Source: CAUZJO01 sp963580245 (GTDB taxonomy: Bacteria > Sumerlaeota > Sumerlaeia > MVZB01). Taken from it: 5,543 nt of DNA. Positions 1 to 5,543 of the stretch are shown here, piece after piece. The DNA lies in assembly GCA_963580245.1 (NCBI GenBank), contig CAUZJO010000207.1, positions 1 through 5,543 of the forward strand, read 5' to 3'. Positions within the stretch are counted from its first letter, which is position 1. Every line of letters starts with the position of its first letter. The notes below the pieces were generated by a model, which was not told the DNA's origin, made no database searches, and worked only from the letters and a program-made list of their open reading frames with translations. Position numbers and translations under genes: made by a program.

Positions 1-1390
1 TGTCGATGTACTGTTCCCACTGGCCGTCCATCGGCAGCGACAGATTGCTGTTGCCGTCCCACGCGGGTCGGTTATCGCCGACGGTTTGGTTGGTCTGCCA
101 ACCGGCGCCGACGTTGCCGAACTGGGCTGCGGCGGCGATGTCGTAGTTGCCAAACGGGAACTCTTGGAACCCGGCCGGAGGATCATTGTGGGCCGGCATC
201 AGGCGCTCATCGGGATTGTTGTAACGGAAGTCGTCCTCGAGCATGATCCGCCCGGTCGACTGCACCACCGGCACCACGGTCGGCGCGGGGGTGGGGGTCG
301 GCGTTGGGGTCGGGGTCGGCGTGCCCATGGGGATCGGCACGAGCGTGTAGAGACGCTCCGCCAGCAGCACGTAGAAAATCGGATTGCCGGTGATCATTCG
401 GCCGCAGGTGATGCCCACGCGGTCATGCCCTTGCATACCGAATTCAACACCTCCCGGCACGTCGAGCCGCACCCCCATGATGTTGGCGGGATCGGCCGGG
501 TGCTGCGTGTCGCCGCCGGAGTCCGGATCAGGGAATGAATCGAAACGGTAGAGCGTCAACTCGCCTTCGTCGTCGCCGATCTGCAACATCGGGTAAATGA
601 AGTTCCCGTCCGAAGCCAGGCCCTTGAAAACACGATCCGTGCCCACATTGCTGTAAGGAGCCTCCCCGACTTGGTTGTCAAGGAAAACGGCGTTGTTGTT
701 GATGAAATTGTTCGTGCCCAGATCCAGCACCTGGTAAGCGAAATGCCGGCCCGACGCGACGTCCTTGACCCCTCCGACGTACATCTTCGTCGGCGAGCCT
801 GGAATATCGGTGCACGATGCATTGATGCTGCCGAACTCCGTCATCAGGTCTTCATCCGACAGATTGCCGCCCCAGTCGCTGAAATGCACGCTCGTGCCAA
901 CAAATCCGTCGCGATCCATCGCCCCCACAACTTCCGTATTCCCTCCGAATTGCTGAAACATGAGCCGGACGTTGACATCGTTGGTGAGACCGCTGCCGTC
1001 ACTCTGATCGCTGACCCAGACGATCCCCATCGGGTCGGTCCCATCGCCGCCATTCACGATGTAGTCCAGCGTCGCGTTGGCCGCATCGAACTCGTAGGTC
1101 GTTGGGTTCGCGCCGATCAGCATGGCCGCGTTTTCACCACCCGCGCCCGTGTTGTCGGCGATGAAAAGCCGGTCCAGTTCGGGCGCGGCGCCTTGAACGA
1201 AGTCCAGACTGTTGCCTCCGGCCCCCGCATACAAGGGGTCGGGCCCAAGAAAATCGGTCGTCTCGATGTCGATGGGGCCCAGCGTATTGTATTCGACCCC
1301 GAAAATCGTGATGTCCCCTTGCTGCGCGAGGACAATCCCGGAAAACGCAAAGAATATGAACATCATACCGCCATGAATGAAGCCTCTCAT
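1..1390 (-). CDS. Exported protein with Thr-Pro linker, C-terminus cut by window edge
   Basis: I do not recognise the family. An uninterrupted frame of 463 codons starts with ATG at 1390 and is still open at the left edge, so the C-terminus is missing. The start is supported by a GAGGTGA Shine-Dalgarno sequence 6 nt upstream and by a signal peptide: R2, then a hydrophobic run of about residues 9-21, with likely cleavage after V-L-A22 before Q-Q-G. Residues 23 to about 350 form an acidic, Gly/Asn/Asp-rich domain with only two cysteines (C193, C329) and many short beta-like stretches; a beta-propeller or beta-sandwich is a guess. Residues 357-371 are six T-P pairs followed by A-P-T, a typical extracellular interdomain linker. 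Residues 372-463 begin a second domain (D-D-F, W-Q-T-N-Q-T, W-D-G-N) whose end is outside the window. The gene has its own promoter at 1582-1610 and lies 329 bp downstream of the GH32-like gene. Export is well supported; function is unknown. Confidence 0.88.
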   Translation of the reverse strand, partial: MRGFIHGGMMFIFFAFSGIVLAQQGDITIFGVEYNTLGPIDIETTDFLGPDPLYAGAGGNSLDFVQGAAPELDRLFIADNTGAGGENAAMLIGANPTTYEFDAANATLDYIVNGGDGTDPMGIVWVSDQSDGSGLTNDVNVRLMFQQFGGNTEVVGAMDRDGFVGTSVHFSDWGGNLSDEDLMTEFGSINASCTDIPGSPTKMYVGGVKDVASGRHFAYQVLDLGTNNFINNNAVFLDNQVGEAPYSNVGTDRVFKGLASDGNFIYPMLQIGDDEGELTLYRFDSFPDPDSGGDTQHPADPANIMGVRLDVPGGVEFGMQGHDRVGITCGRMITGNPIFYVLLAERLYTLVPIPMGTPTPTPTPTPTPAPTVVPVVQSTGRIMLEDDFRYNNPDERLMPAHNDPPAGFQEFPFGNYDIAAAAQFGNVGAGWQTNQTVGDNRPAWDGNSNLSLPMDGQWEQYID

Positions 1391-1395
1391 TTGAA

Positions 1396-1402
1396 TCACC
1401 TC
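1396..1402 (-). promoter_or_regulatory. Shine-Dalgarno sequence of the Thr-Pro exported protein
   Basis: The minus strand reads GAGGTGA, ending 5-6 nt before the ATG at 1390. It is a strong anti-16S match at ideal spacing. It decides the start over the later in-frame ATGs at codons 9 and 10, which would lose the charged n-region of the signal peptide. Confidence 0.8.
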
Positions 1403-1418
1403 ATCGTTTTGAATCGGT

Positions 1419-1437
1419 CATCGCTTCAAAGGCGATG
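1419..1437 (-). promoter_or_regulatory. Small hairpin in the 5' leader
   Basis: CATCGC and GCGATG form a 6-bp perfect stem around a 7-nt loop, about 17 nt upstream of the Shine-Dalgarno site. It could affect mRNA stability or translation. The stem is short and could be chance, and no known riboswitch class is recognised. Confidence 0.3.
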
Positions 1438-1581
1438 GCACTCAGTGGTCAATACAGATTAAATCCCATTCCTCCCTTCATCCGATTTAAGCTGCGAGTC
1501 GATCGCTGATTTGTCTCGCCATCCGGCGTCCTCAACGCAGTTCCCGCGCCATCTCGTAATGCCTCTATCCCGTCTGTCGTC

Positions 1582-1610
1582 ATTTTACCTTCCGCGCCCA
1601 GGCAAGTCAA
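1582..1610 (-). promoter_or_regulatory. Sigma70-type promoter for the Thr-Pro exported protein
   Basis: On the minus strand, TTGACT (1610-1605, five of six to the consensus -35) is followed by exactly 17 nt and TAAAAT (1587-1582, five of six to the consensus -10). Transcription would start near 1575, giving a leader of about 185 nt. Both boxes and the spacer are near optimal, so this is the best promoter in the window. It implies the gene at 1390 can be expressed independently of the GH32-like gene. Confidence 0.65.
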
Positions 1611-1615
1611 CCCTG

Positions 1616-1652
1616 GATTCAACCTCGGAATACAACTGTCCATGGTTGAATC
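1616..1652. repeat. Perfect 9-bp inverted repeat next to the -35 box
   Basis: GATTCAACC (1616-1624) is mirrored by GGTTGAATC (1644-1652) across a 19-nt spacer. The proximal arm ends only 5 nt upstream of the -35 box. This geometry suits an operator or activator site better than a terminator, because no U-tract follows in the minus direction. It is directly followed on the plus strand by nine Gs (1653-1661). Confidence 0.5.
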
Positions 1653-1719
1653 GGGGGGGGGTAGCTGCGTAAGGTCGTAGTCCCCTCAAACCCAACCCCG
1701 GAAAGGATAGAAACTTATG

Positions 1720-3915
1720 TTAGGAGTCCGGCCAAATCGAAGCGAGCTTCCAGATATCAAGCTTCTTAACGACGGTTCGACCGCCATCGGAAAACAGCTC
1801 GACCCCCAGGTCCGCCGGGGGCGCCGACATGGACTCGGTGTAAACCACCCAGTCATTGGCGAATATCTCCATGCTATGTCGATCCAGGAATATATGGAGT
1901 CGCAAGGTGTTCTCGCCTTTCATCAACTTCGCCGGGATCTTGTCCCCGGCCACTTCGAGATATTCACCATCACAAACAATCCGCACAAAATGGCTGCCAT
2001 CTTCCGAACAACGGACCTTCAGCCCGAACTCCGCGGCGGTTTCGGGATCGAACTCGATTTTTATTTCAAGCAGGTCGCTTTGAACCTGATCAAACCGTTG
2101 CGCTTCATCGTCCAGAACGAATTCTGACTCTCCGATGTGGTCGCGCCGAAGTTTTTCCATTTCCGGCGGGGGTTTCTGGGCGATCCGGCCGTCGGGTCGC
2201 AGCGTCAGGATCCGAGGCATGGATAATCCGGCGGGAGCCAAGCCGAAACAGACCCTGCGGCCCCTATCATCAACCGCCGTGGCGCACACGATAAAGTGTC
2301 CCGTGAAATCTTTCATCAAATGATTGCGTGGATCGTAGTTGGCCACGCCCGCGTAATCGAGGTAACCATGGTACTCTTCGGTGAACCGAACCGTCTCGGA
2401 ATCAAAGGTCCCGGTGTAGTATTGGCTGGGACCAAAAGGCTCGCAGGCAACGACCCACTTGTCGCCGAGCCGATAGAAATCAGGTTCCTCCCAGCCTCTC
2501 GTATCGGTTGTGTGTGGAACGCCCACAAACTTCCAGTTGATGAGGTTTTCAGACTCGTAGAGCGAGAAACACCCCTGGGCGCGGCCATCCACCTGCCGGT
2601 ATCCACCCATCCCCATGTACCATTTGTCGCCGTCCTTAAACGCAAACGGATCGGTTCCGTAGGGCATTGGATTTTCGGGCGGGTTCGCGACCACCGGATT
2701 CGCGGGATGCTTCCGCCAGGTGACCAAGTCACGGTCGCCCACAACGGCCCATTGTTCCGAACCGCGTTCCGAACTCATGCTCGTATAAAAGATCATCGGC
2801 GTTCCATCGTCCGCAATCACGGCCGCGCCCGAGTAACACGCGAACTCACCCGAATCGAACGATGGCCAAACGACGATCGGCTGGTCTTCCCAGTAGACCA
2901 GGTCCTTGGAGCGCGCATGTTTCCAGTGCTCGCGGGGTTGGGCGTCGCGCCGTCCGCCCGGCGCTTTCCCGTGGGGATTATAGATGTAAAATAAATGGTA
3001 ATAGCCGTCATGATAGACCAAACAATGGCCGCCGATGCCAAACGCGGGCGCATTGTAATGAAATCCCCGTCGCTTGGTTTGTTTCGCGACTTTCTCCACC
3101 CAGGCTTCGGCCCGGGCGATGGCCTCGGGATTACTCAGCAGGTCCTTGCGTGGCTGGTCGCTCTGATGAATCTGATCCACGCAGATCTGGCCTTCCGGTC
3201 CGGCGTTGTTATCCACGATCCGGATCCAGGCCTTCCGTCCCTTCAGCGGCCGCACGTCCCAGGTGGCCCACTCCAGTTCGGTGGCCCCTTCGGGGTCCAG
3301 CCCGTTTCCCGTCGTCCAGCGCAAGACCATCCTGTCATCCACGGCGAGCCGGTTATGGTGTTCGATTGCCCCGGGCGCGGCATTGACAAGCAGGCTGACC
3401 ACACACTCATCCCCCCATAATTCCTTCGGGTGCCGCTTGGTGCGATCGCCGGGAAGATAACCGCCCGCGATCAAGAAATTGATGGTGTCACGCTCGATGA
3501 TGAAAGGCGGTGACGAGATGACCCCCTTCGCCGCCTCGCCGCCATGAAACGAGTTGAGGCATCCCATCCCGATATAGCCGCTCAAACGGTCTTGGCCGGA
3601 TAAGGCACCATGGCTGGGTCCCGAACCAAACGCCTCGCCGCTTACCGTCCAATCCCCAAAGTCTCCCCCCTCAAAATCAGCAATCATAATGTCCGCCGGA
3701 TTGGCGAATGCGGCGCCGCACCAGAATATCACCGCCAAGAACCACATCGCTGAGATTCTATACGTTAGGGAACCTCTAAAAATACGGTTTGCAGTCGTCC
3801 CCACGAGACTCGAATTCGTTATAGGCTTCATTTCCCGCCACTTGCGTGGCGGGCTGAAAGCAATCGTCCCTGTCGGGACTGAATTCTTAGAGGCGCCTTT
3901 CATACGATCTACCAT
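1720..3915 (-). CDS. Exported GH32-like protein (levanase/fructanase type) lacking the canonical nucleophile
   Basis: GH32 enzymes hydrolyse beta-fructosides such as levan, inulin and sucrose. Numbering is from the ATG at 3915. Residues 57-71 are a hydrophobic signal segment ending A-F-A, giving export before N72. Residues 75 to about 252 are a beta-sandwich (start A-D-F-E-G-G-D-F-G-D-W) of the kind preceding planctomycete-type levanases. About 284-575 is the five-bladed propeller: Y-H-L-F-Y-I-Y-N-P at 306-314, S-K-D-L-V-Y-W at 336-342, T-D-P at 421-423 (usually R-D-P) and W-E-E-P-D at 475-479 (usually W-E-C-P-D). About 590-728 is the GH32 C-terminal sandwich, with F-L-D-R-H-S-M-E-I-F at 676-685. 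The nucleophile motif W-M-N-D-P-N-G reads F-G-I-G-G-H-C (292-298), so the aspartate is glycine 295, while D422 and E476 remain. Fold assignment is secure; fructan hydrolysis is doubtful. The start is uncertain: codons 6-46 come from a REP-like repeat. ATG 3915 has a weak GGAAGGGG site 8 nt upstream; ATG 3831 and 3747 (M57) have none. Confidence 0.9.
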   Translation of the reverse strand: MVDRMKGASKNSVPTGTIAFSPPRKWREMKPITNSSLVGTTANRIFRGSLTYRISAMWFLAVIFWCGAAFANPADIMIADFEGGDFGDWTVSGEAFGSGPSHGALSGQDRLSGYIGMGCLNSFHGGEAAKGVISSPPFIIERDTINFLIAGGYLPGDRTKRHPKELWGDECVVSLLVNAAPGAIEHHNRLAVDDRMVLRWTTGNGLDPEGATELEWATWDVRPLKGRKAWIRIVDNNAGPEGQICVDQIHQSDQPRKDLLSNPEAIARAEAWVEKVAKQTKRRGFHYNAPAFGIGGHCLVYHDGYYHLFYIYNPHGKAPGGRRDAQPREHWKHARSKDLVYWEDQPIVVWPSFDSGEFACYSGAAVIADDGTPMIFYTSMSSERGSEQWAVVGDRDLVTWRKHPANPVVANPPENPMPYGTDPFAFKDGDKWYMGMGGYRQVDGRAQGCFSLYESENLINWKFVGVPHTTDTRGWEEPDFYRLGDKWVVACEPFGPSQYYTGTFDSETVRFTEEYHGYLDYAGVANYDPRNHLMKDFTGHFIVCATAVDDRGRRVCFGLAPAGLSMPRILTLRPDGRIAQKPPPEMEKLRRDHIGESEFVLDDEAQRFDQVQSDLLEIKIEFDPETAAEFGLKVRCSEDGSHFVRIVCDGEYLEVAGDKIPAKLMKGENTLRLHIFLDRHSMEIFANDWVVYTESMSAPPADLGVELFSDGGRTVVKKLDIWKLASIWPDS
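3022..3042 (-). other. Degenerate nucleophile motif of the GH32-like protein
   Basis: This codes for F-G-I-G-G-H-C where GH32 proteins have W-M-N-D-P-N-G. The register is fixed by the flanking match: H286 upstream, and L-V-Y-H-D-G-Y-Y-H-L-F-Y downstream corresponding to the family's L-V-Y-Y-D-G-E-Y-H-L-F-Y. There is no frameshift or stop, so this is substitution and not a broken gene. Confidence 0.8.
3778..3898 (+). repeat. REP-like palindromic unit, left arm of inverted pair
   Basis: This unit of about 120 bp has a perfect 43-bp core (3830-3872) repeated in inverted orientation at 4092-4134; similarity extends with mismatches over both flanks. It contains a strong hairpin, CCCGCCAC (3834-3841) and GTGGCGGG (3846-3853) with a 4-nt loop, and a second one, GTCCC (3866-3870) and GGGAC (3875-3879). 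The arrangement resembles bacterial REP/BIME elements, which are mobilised or maintained by RAYT-type transposases; no such gene is in the window. It overlaps codons 6-46 of the GH32-like reading frame. Confidence 0.8.
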
Positions 3916-3938
3916 ACGCCCAGCCCCTTCCGCCTGAT

Positions 3939-3958
3939 CCGAGATTCCCGTTTCTCGG
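3939..3958 (-). promoter_or_regulatory. Small hairpin upstream of the GH32-like start
   Basis: CCGAGA (3939-3944) pairs with TCTCGG (3953-3958) around an 8-nt loop. It lies about 23 nt before the ATG at 3915, in the spacer between the two REP-like arms. A leader role is possible, but the stem is short. Confidence 0.25.
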
Positions 3959-3989
3959 TCTTATTCGTGCTGAATCATCAGCTTCATTT

Positions 3990-4021
3990 ACAATACTCTC
4001 CATCATGGGGGCGGGAGTCAA
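3990..4021 (-). promoter_or_regulatory. Weak candidate promoter for the GH32-like gene
   Basis: The minus strand has TTGACT (4021-4016) and TATTGT (3995-3990), but the spacer is 20 nt, longer than the usual 16-18. A 17-nt spacing would give GAGTAT as the -10, which is poor. It sits between the REP-like arms, where a promoter is needed if the gene is not read through from 5052. Confidence 0.25.
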
Positions 4022-4065
4022 CGTAATTGCAATCCGACAAGAACCCGAATGGGGCCCACTAATGG

Positions 4066-4190
4066 GCGCCTCAAGAAACAACCGGTCCCGCCAGGGACGA
4101 TTGCTTTCAGCCCGCCACGCAAGTGGCGGGAAATCAAACCGGTATTGAATTGGAGTCCCGTCGGGACGACTGCAATCTGAATTTTTATAG
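4066..4190 (-). repeat. REP-like palindromic unit, right arm of inverted pair
   Basis: This is the inverted partner of the unit at 3778-3898, with the perfect 43-bp core at 4092-4134. It shares the CCCGCCAC/GTGGCGGG hairpin and has a further near-perfect palindrome, GTCCCG-T-CGGGAC, at 4155-4167. It ends about 5 nt from the stop codon of the upstream gene (4195). Its hairpins could act as a 3' end or mRNA-stabilising structure for that gene, as known for REP elements. About 167 bp separate the two arms. Confidence 0.8.
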
Positions 4191-4194
4191 AATC

Positions 4195-5052
4195 CTAATA
4201 ATGTACGCGGTCGCCAAATTCACCGAGGCTCCCGAGGAAAGATGGCAACCGTTTTTCCAATATCGGAACGGATTGACGAAATGCCTCGGCCCTGCGCACC
4301 AGGGCGCCTTGTGTAATTCTAACGTATCCGTCCCAGTCGCCGTGTCTGCGCCAGGAGTAGACGGCCTGGTTCCAGTCTTTCAATTCATATTCGGCGATCT
4401 GTGCCGCTAAGTTCCACCAATCGTGGCGGGCACATAACTCGACAAACTCATACATCAGACGCCGCGTTAATTCCTCCAAACTCTTTCGCATCGCGGAATC
4501 CAGTTGCTCCCATTGTTCTCGGCCCGAGTCGTCAAGATATAGGCCCAAGTCCGTCCCATCCGGCGACCGGCCCCGGCGGATTTTCGGTTGCCCCAACCTC
4601 GCGGTGATTTCCTTCCGACTATCGTTCAGAGCAATGAGACGGTCGTAAGTTCCCTTCGCGTCCAGCGTGTGCTTTCCCCTTTCATACACTTCGAGCTGAT
4701 CGAGAAGACGGTCGAACGCCGCATTGAGTTCCTCGCGCGTGGCGACATCGAGATCGGCAATCCCGAAGTCTTCCGGAATCAAGGGTTCGCGAGCGACGGG
4801 TGTCGGCGCCATGACGAGCCGAGTCGCTGATCCGGACTCTTCCGACTGCCGGCCAGTATCCCTGACTTCGGATTGAAATTCGATTTCCCCGATGATTGGC
4901 GGGGTCGCAGCCGGACGGAGAAGAGCCTCGAATCCAACGAAACCCAATACAATAACGATCATCACGAGGGCTGTGAGACCCGCGAGGATTAGGATCCATT
5001 TAAGGTATGAACGGCCCGTTGTTTTGAGGTGTTTGTCCGCAGACTTTGTCAT
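4195..5052 (-). CDS. Single-pass membrane-anchored protein of unknown function
   Basis: I do not recognise the family. The 285-residue frame starts at ATG 5052 and ends with TAG directly beside a REP-like unit. A basic N-terminus (K3, K7, K10, R14, K18) precedes one strongly hydrophobic segment of about residues 19-41, so the protein is probably N-in with residues from about 46 outside the membrane. Residues 47-100 are Pro/Ser/Glu-rich and look disordered. From about 101 to 275 it is charged and mainly helical, including a likely coiled-coil-like stretch near 104-125 and a tryptophan-rich helical pair at 212-240 (W212, W213, W227, W234, W240). There are no obvious catalytic motifs and just one cysteine (C207). 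Only a weak GGAACGGGC site precedes the ATG. The 69-bp gap to the upstream frame and the gap of at least 279 bp to the GH32-like gene argue against tight coupling. A scaffold or envelope role is a guess. Confidence 0.8.
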   Translation of the reverse strand: MTKSADKHLKTTGRSYLKWILILAGLTALVMIVIVLGFVGFEALLRPAATPPIIGEIEFQSEVRDTGRQSEESGSATRLVMAPTPVAREPLIPEDFGIADLDVATREELNAAFDRLLDQLEVYERGKHTLDAKGTYDRLIALNDSRKEITARLGQPKIRRGRSPDGTDLGLYLDDSGREQWEQLDSAMRKSLEELTRRLMYEFVELCARHDWWNLAAQIAEYELKDWNQAVYSWRRHGDWDGYVRITQGALVRRAEAFRQSVPILEKRLPSFLGSLGEFGDRVHY

Positions 5053-5121
5053 GCCCGTTCCGGTTCACGCGAAGAACCCCATAGCTCAATTCCGCCGACC
5101 TTTTATGCGCGGATAGTGTCA

Positions 5122-5543
5122 TTAGTTCCAGAGGATATGATCAAATATGTCGGACTTTAGCGTCGAATAGGTCCTGTCAAAGCTCGCTTGAGTGATTAAA
5201 CAAAAACTCCGAAGGCCCCCGATTTGCCGCAAATAGTATACTTTTGTATCCCAGTCCCACGTTAAAAGAGCGGCCATTTCCCATTCCCCGAATTGGACCG
5301 CCTTCTTAACAAGCTGGGGGCGCATCGGCAAATCCCCTTGCCGTTTGGGGAATCGATCCCTCATCTCGATCGCGATTCTAAAATCTTCACTAATCTGACG
5401 ATTCTCATTGTTGTGTGGTGTGGATTCATGGAGTAAGTTGAAAACATCCACGCAAAGTACGTAATTCTTAGCGCCTGTTAACACAACCGGAGCATGTCGA
5501 CGGCAAGGGCGAAACAGATAAAACCGACAAACATAACATCCAA
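5122..5543 (-). CDS. Small unrecognised frame, open to the right edge
   Basis: The frame ends with TAA at 5122 and remains open to the window edge, so the N-terminus may lie outside. The only internal early start is GTG at 5484, giving 120 residues, and it has no Shine-Dalgarno site; a later ATG at 5364 also lacks one. The product would be soluble, with mixed charge, an aromatic cluster W-E-M-A-A-L-L-T-W-D-W-D near residues 68-79 and no recognised motif. Base composition is visibly more AT-rich than the neighbouring genes. Just upstream, another frame carries an ATG at 5534 followed by a hydrophobic, signal-like stretch (M-F-V-G-F-I-C-F-A-L-A-V) that stops at 5478, so a frameshifted or decayed exported protein is an alternative. 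It may not be a functional gene. Confidence 0.45.
   Translation of the reverse strand, partial: GCYVCRFYLFRPCRRHAPVVLTGAKNYVLCVDVFNLLHESTPHNNENRQISEDFRIAIEMRDRFPKRQGDLPMRPQLVKKAVQFGEWEMAALLTWDWDTKVYYLRQIGGLRSFCLITQASFDRTYSTLKSDIFDHILWN

Larger units (their letters stand above)
1391..1719 (-). other. Intergenic region with promoter and long leader
   Basis: These 329 bp between the GH32-like stop and the next start hold no convincing gene. They contain, in transcription order, a G9/C9 tract (1653-1661), a perfect 9-bp inverted repeat (1616-1652), a sigma70-type promoter (1582-1610), an untranslated leader of roughly 185 nt, a small hairpin (1419-1437) and the Shine-Dalgarno site. No stem followed by a U-tract was seen after the GH32-like stop, so no intrinsic terminator is called. 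Confidence 0.7.

Noticed and set aside
86..538. Plus-strand open frame of 150 codons
   Set aside because: It is antisense to the 463-codon exported protein, has arginine/histidine-rich low-complexity content typical of shadow frames in GC-rich DNA, and has no ribosome site or family resemblance.
671..1462. Plus-strand open frame of 263 codons
   Set aside because: It is long, but it lies antisense to the same exported protein, whose frame has a signal peptide, a strong Shine-Dalgarno site and a promoter. The product resembles no family.
1449..1643. Minus-strand 64-codon frame in the intergenic region
   Set aside because: It starts upstream of the predicted promoter's -35 box, so it would not be on that transcript, and it lacks a ribosome site and any recognisable feature.
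1616..1652. Inverted repeat as an intrinsic terminator of the GH32-like gene
   Set aside because: The 19-nt loop is long and no U-tract follows in the minus direction. Its position against the -35 box fits a regulatory site better.
2296..2994. Plus-strand open frame of 232 codons inside the GH32-like gene
   Set aside because: It is an antisense shadow of a clearly recognisable GH32 propeller.
3887..4081. Minus-strand 64-codon frame between the REP-like arms
   Set aside because: It overlaps the repeat and the GH32-like start in another phase and has no support as a gene.
3778..4190. CRISPR array
   Set aside because: There are just two repeat units, in inverted orientation and about 120 bp long with internal palindromes. 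There are no regularly spaced direct repeats and no cas genes.
3778..4190. Insertion sequence with terminal inverted repeats
   Set aside because: The 167 bp between the arms encode no transposase. A non-autonomous element remains possible, but no target duplication is evident.

Overview
The window is a moderately GC-rich bacterial segment in which every supportable gene lies on the minus strand. The long plus-strand open frames are antisense shadows. A large secreted GH32-type protein, Thr-Pro linkers in exported proteins and REP-like palindromes fit an uncultured Planctomycetota, Hydrogenedentota or Sumerlaeota type of genome. That placement is an inference from style; the window holds no phylogenetic marker.

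Read in the direction of transcription (from high to low coordinates), the layout is as follows. About 5122-5543 holds a small AT-richer frame of unknown function that is open to the window edge. 4195-5052 encodes a 285-residue protein with one membrane anchor and no recognised family. About 3776-4190 is dominated by two inverted copies of a REP-like palindromic unit (perfect 43-bp cores), one of which runs into the 5' part of the next reading frame. 1720-3915 encodes an exported GH32-like (levanase/fructanase/invertase superfamily) protein with an N-terminal beta-sandwich, a five-bladed propeller and a C-terminal beta-sandwich. 1391-1719 is intergenic and carries a very good sigma70-type promoter, a 9-bp inverted repeat, a G9 tract and repeated TTGAATC heptamers. 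1-1390 is the N-terminal 463 codons of a second exported protein with a Thr-Pro linker; it runs off the left edge.

The most notable point is in the GH32-like protein. The motif that normally carries the catalytic nucleophile (W-M-N-D-P-N-G) reads F-G-I-G-G-H-C, so the aspartate is replaced by glycine. The RDP-motif aspartate and the acid/base glutamate are still present. The protein is therefore either a non-canonical enzyme or a carbohydrate-binding pseudo-enzyme.

Gene spacings are large (roughly 70 to 450 bp) and the gene at 1390 has its own promoter, so a single tight operon is not supported. Exported GH32-like protein, exported Thr-Pro protein and membrane-anchored protein may all act at the cell envelope, but a joint pathway cannot be shown from the sequence. 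I do not see a clear defence, CRISPR or conjugative system here.
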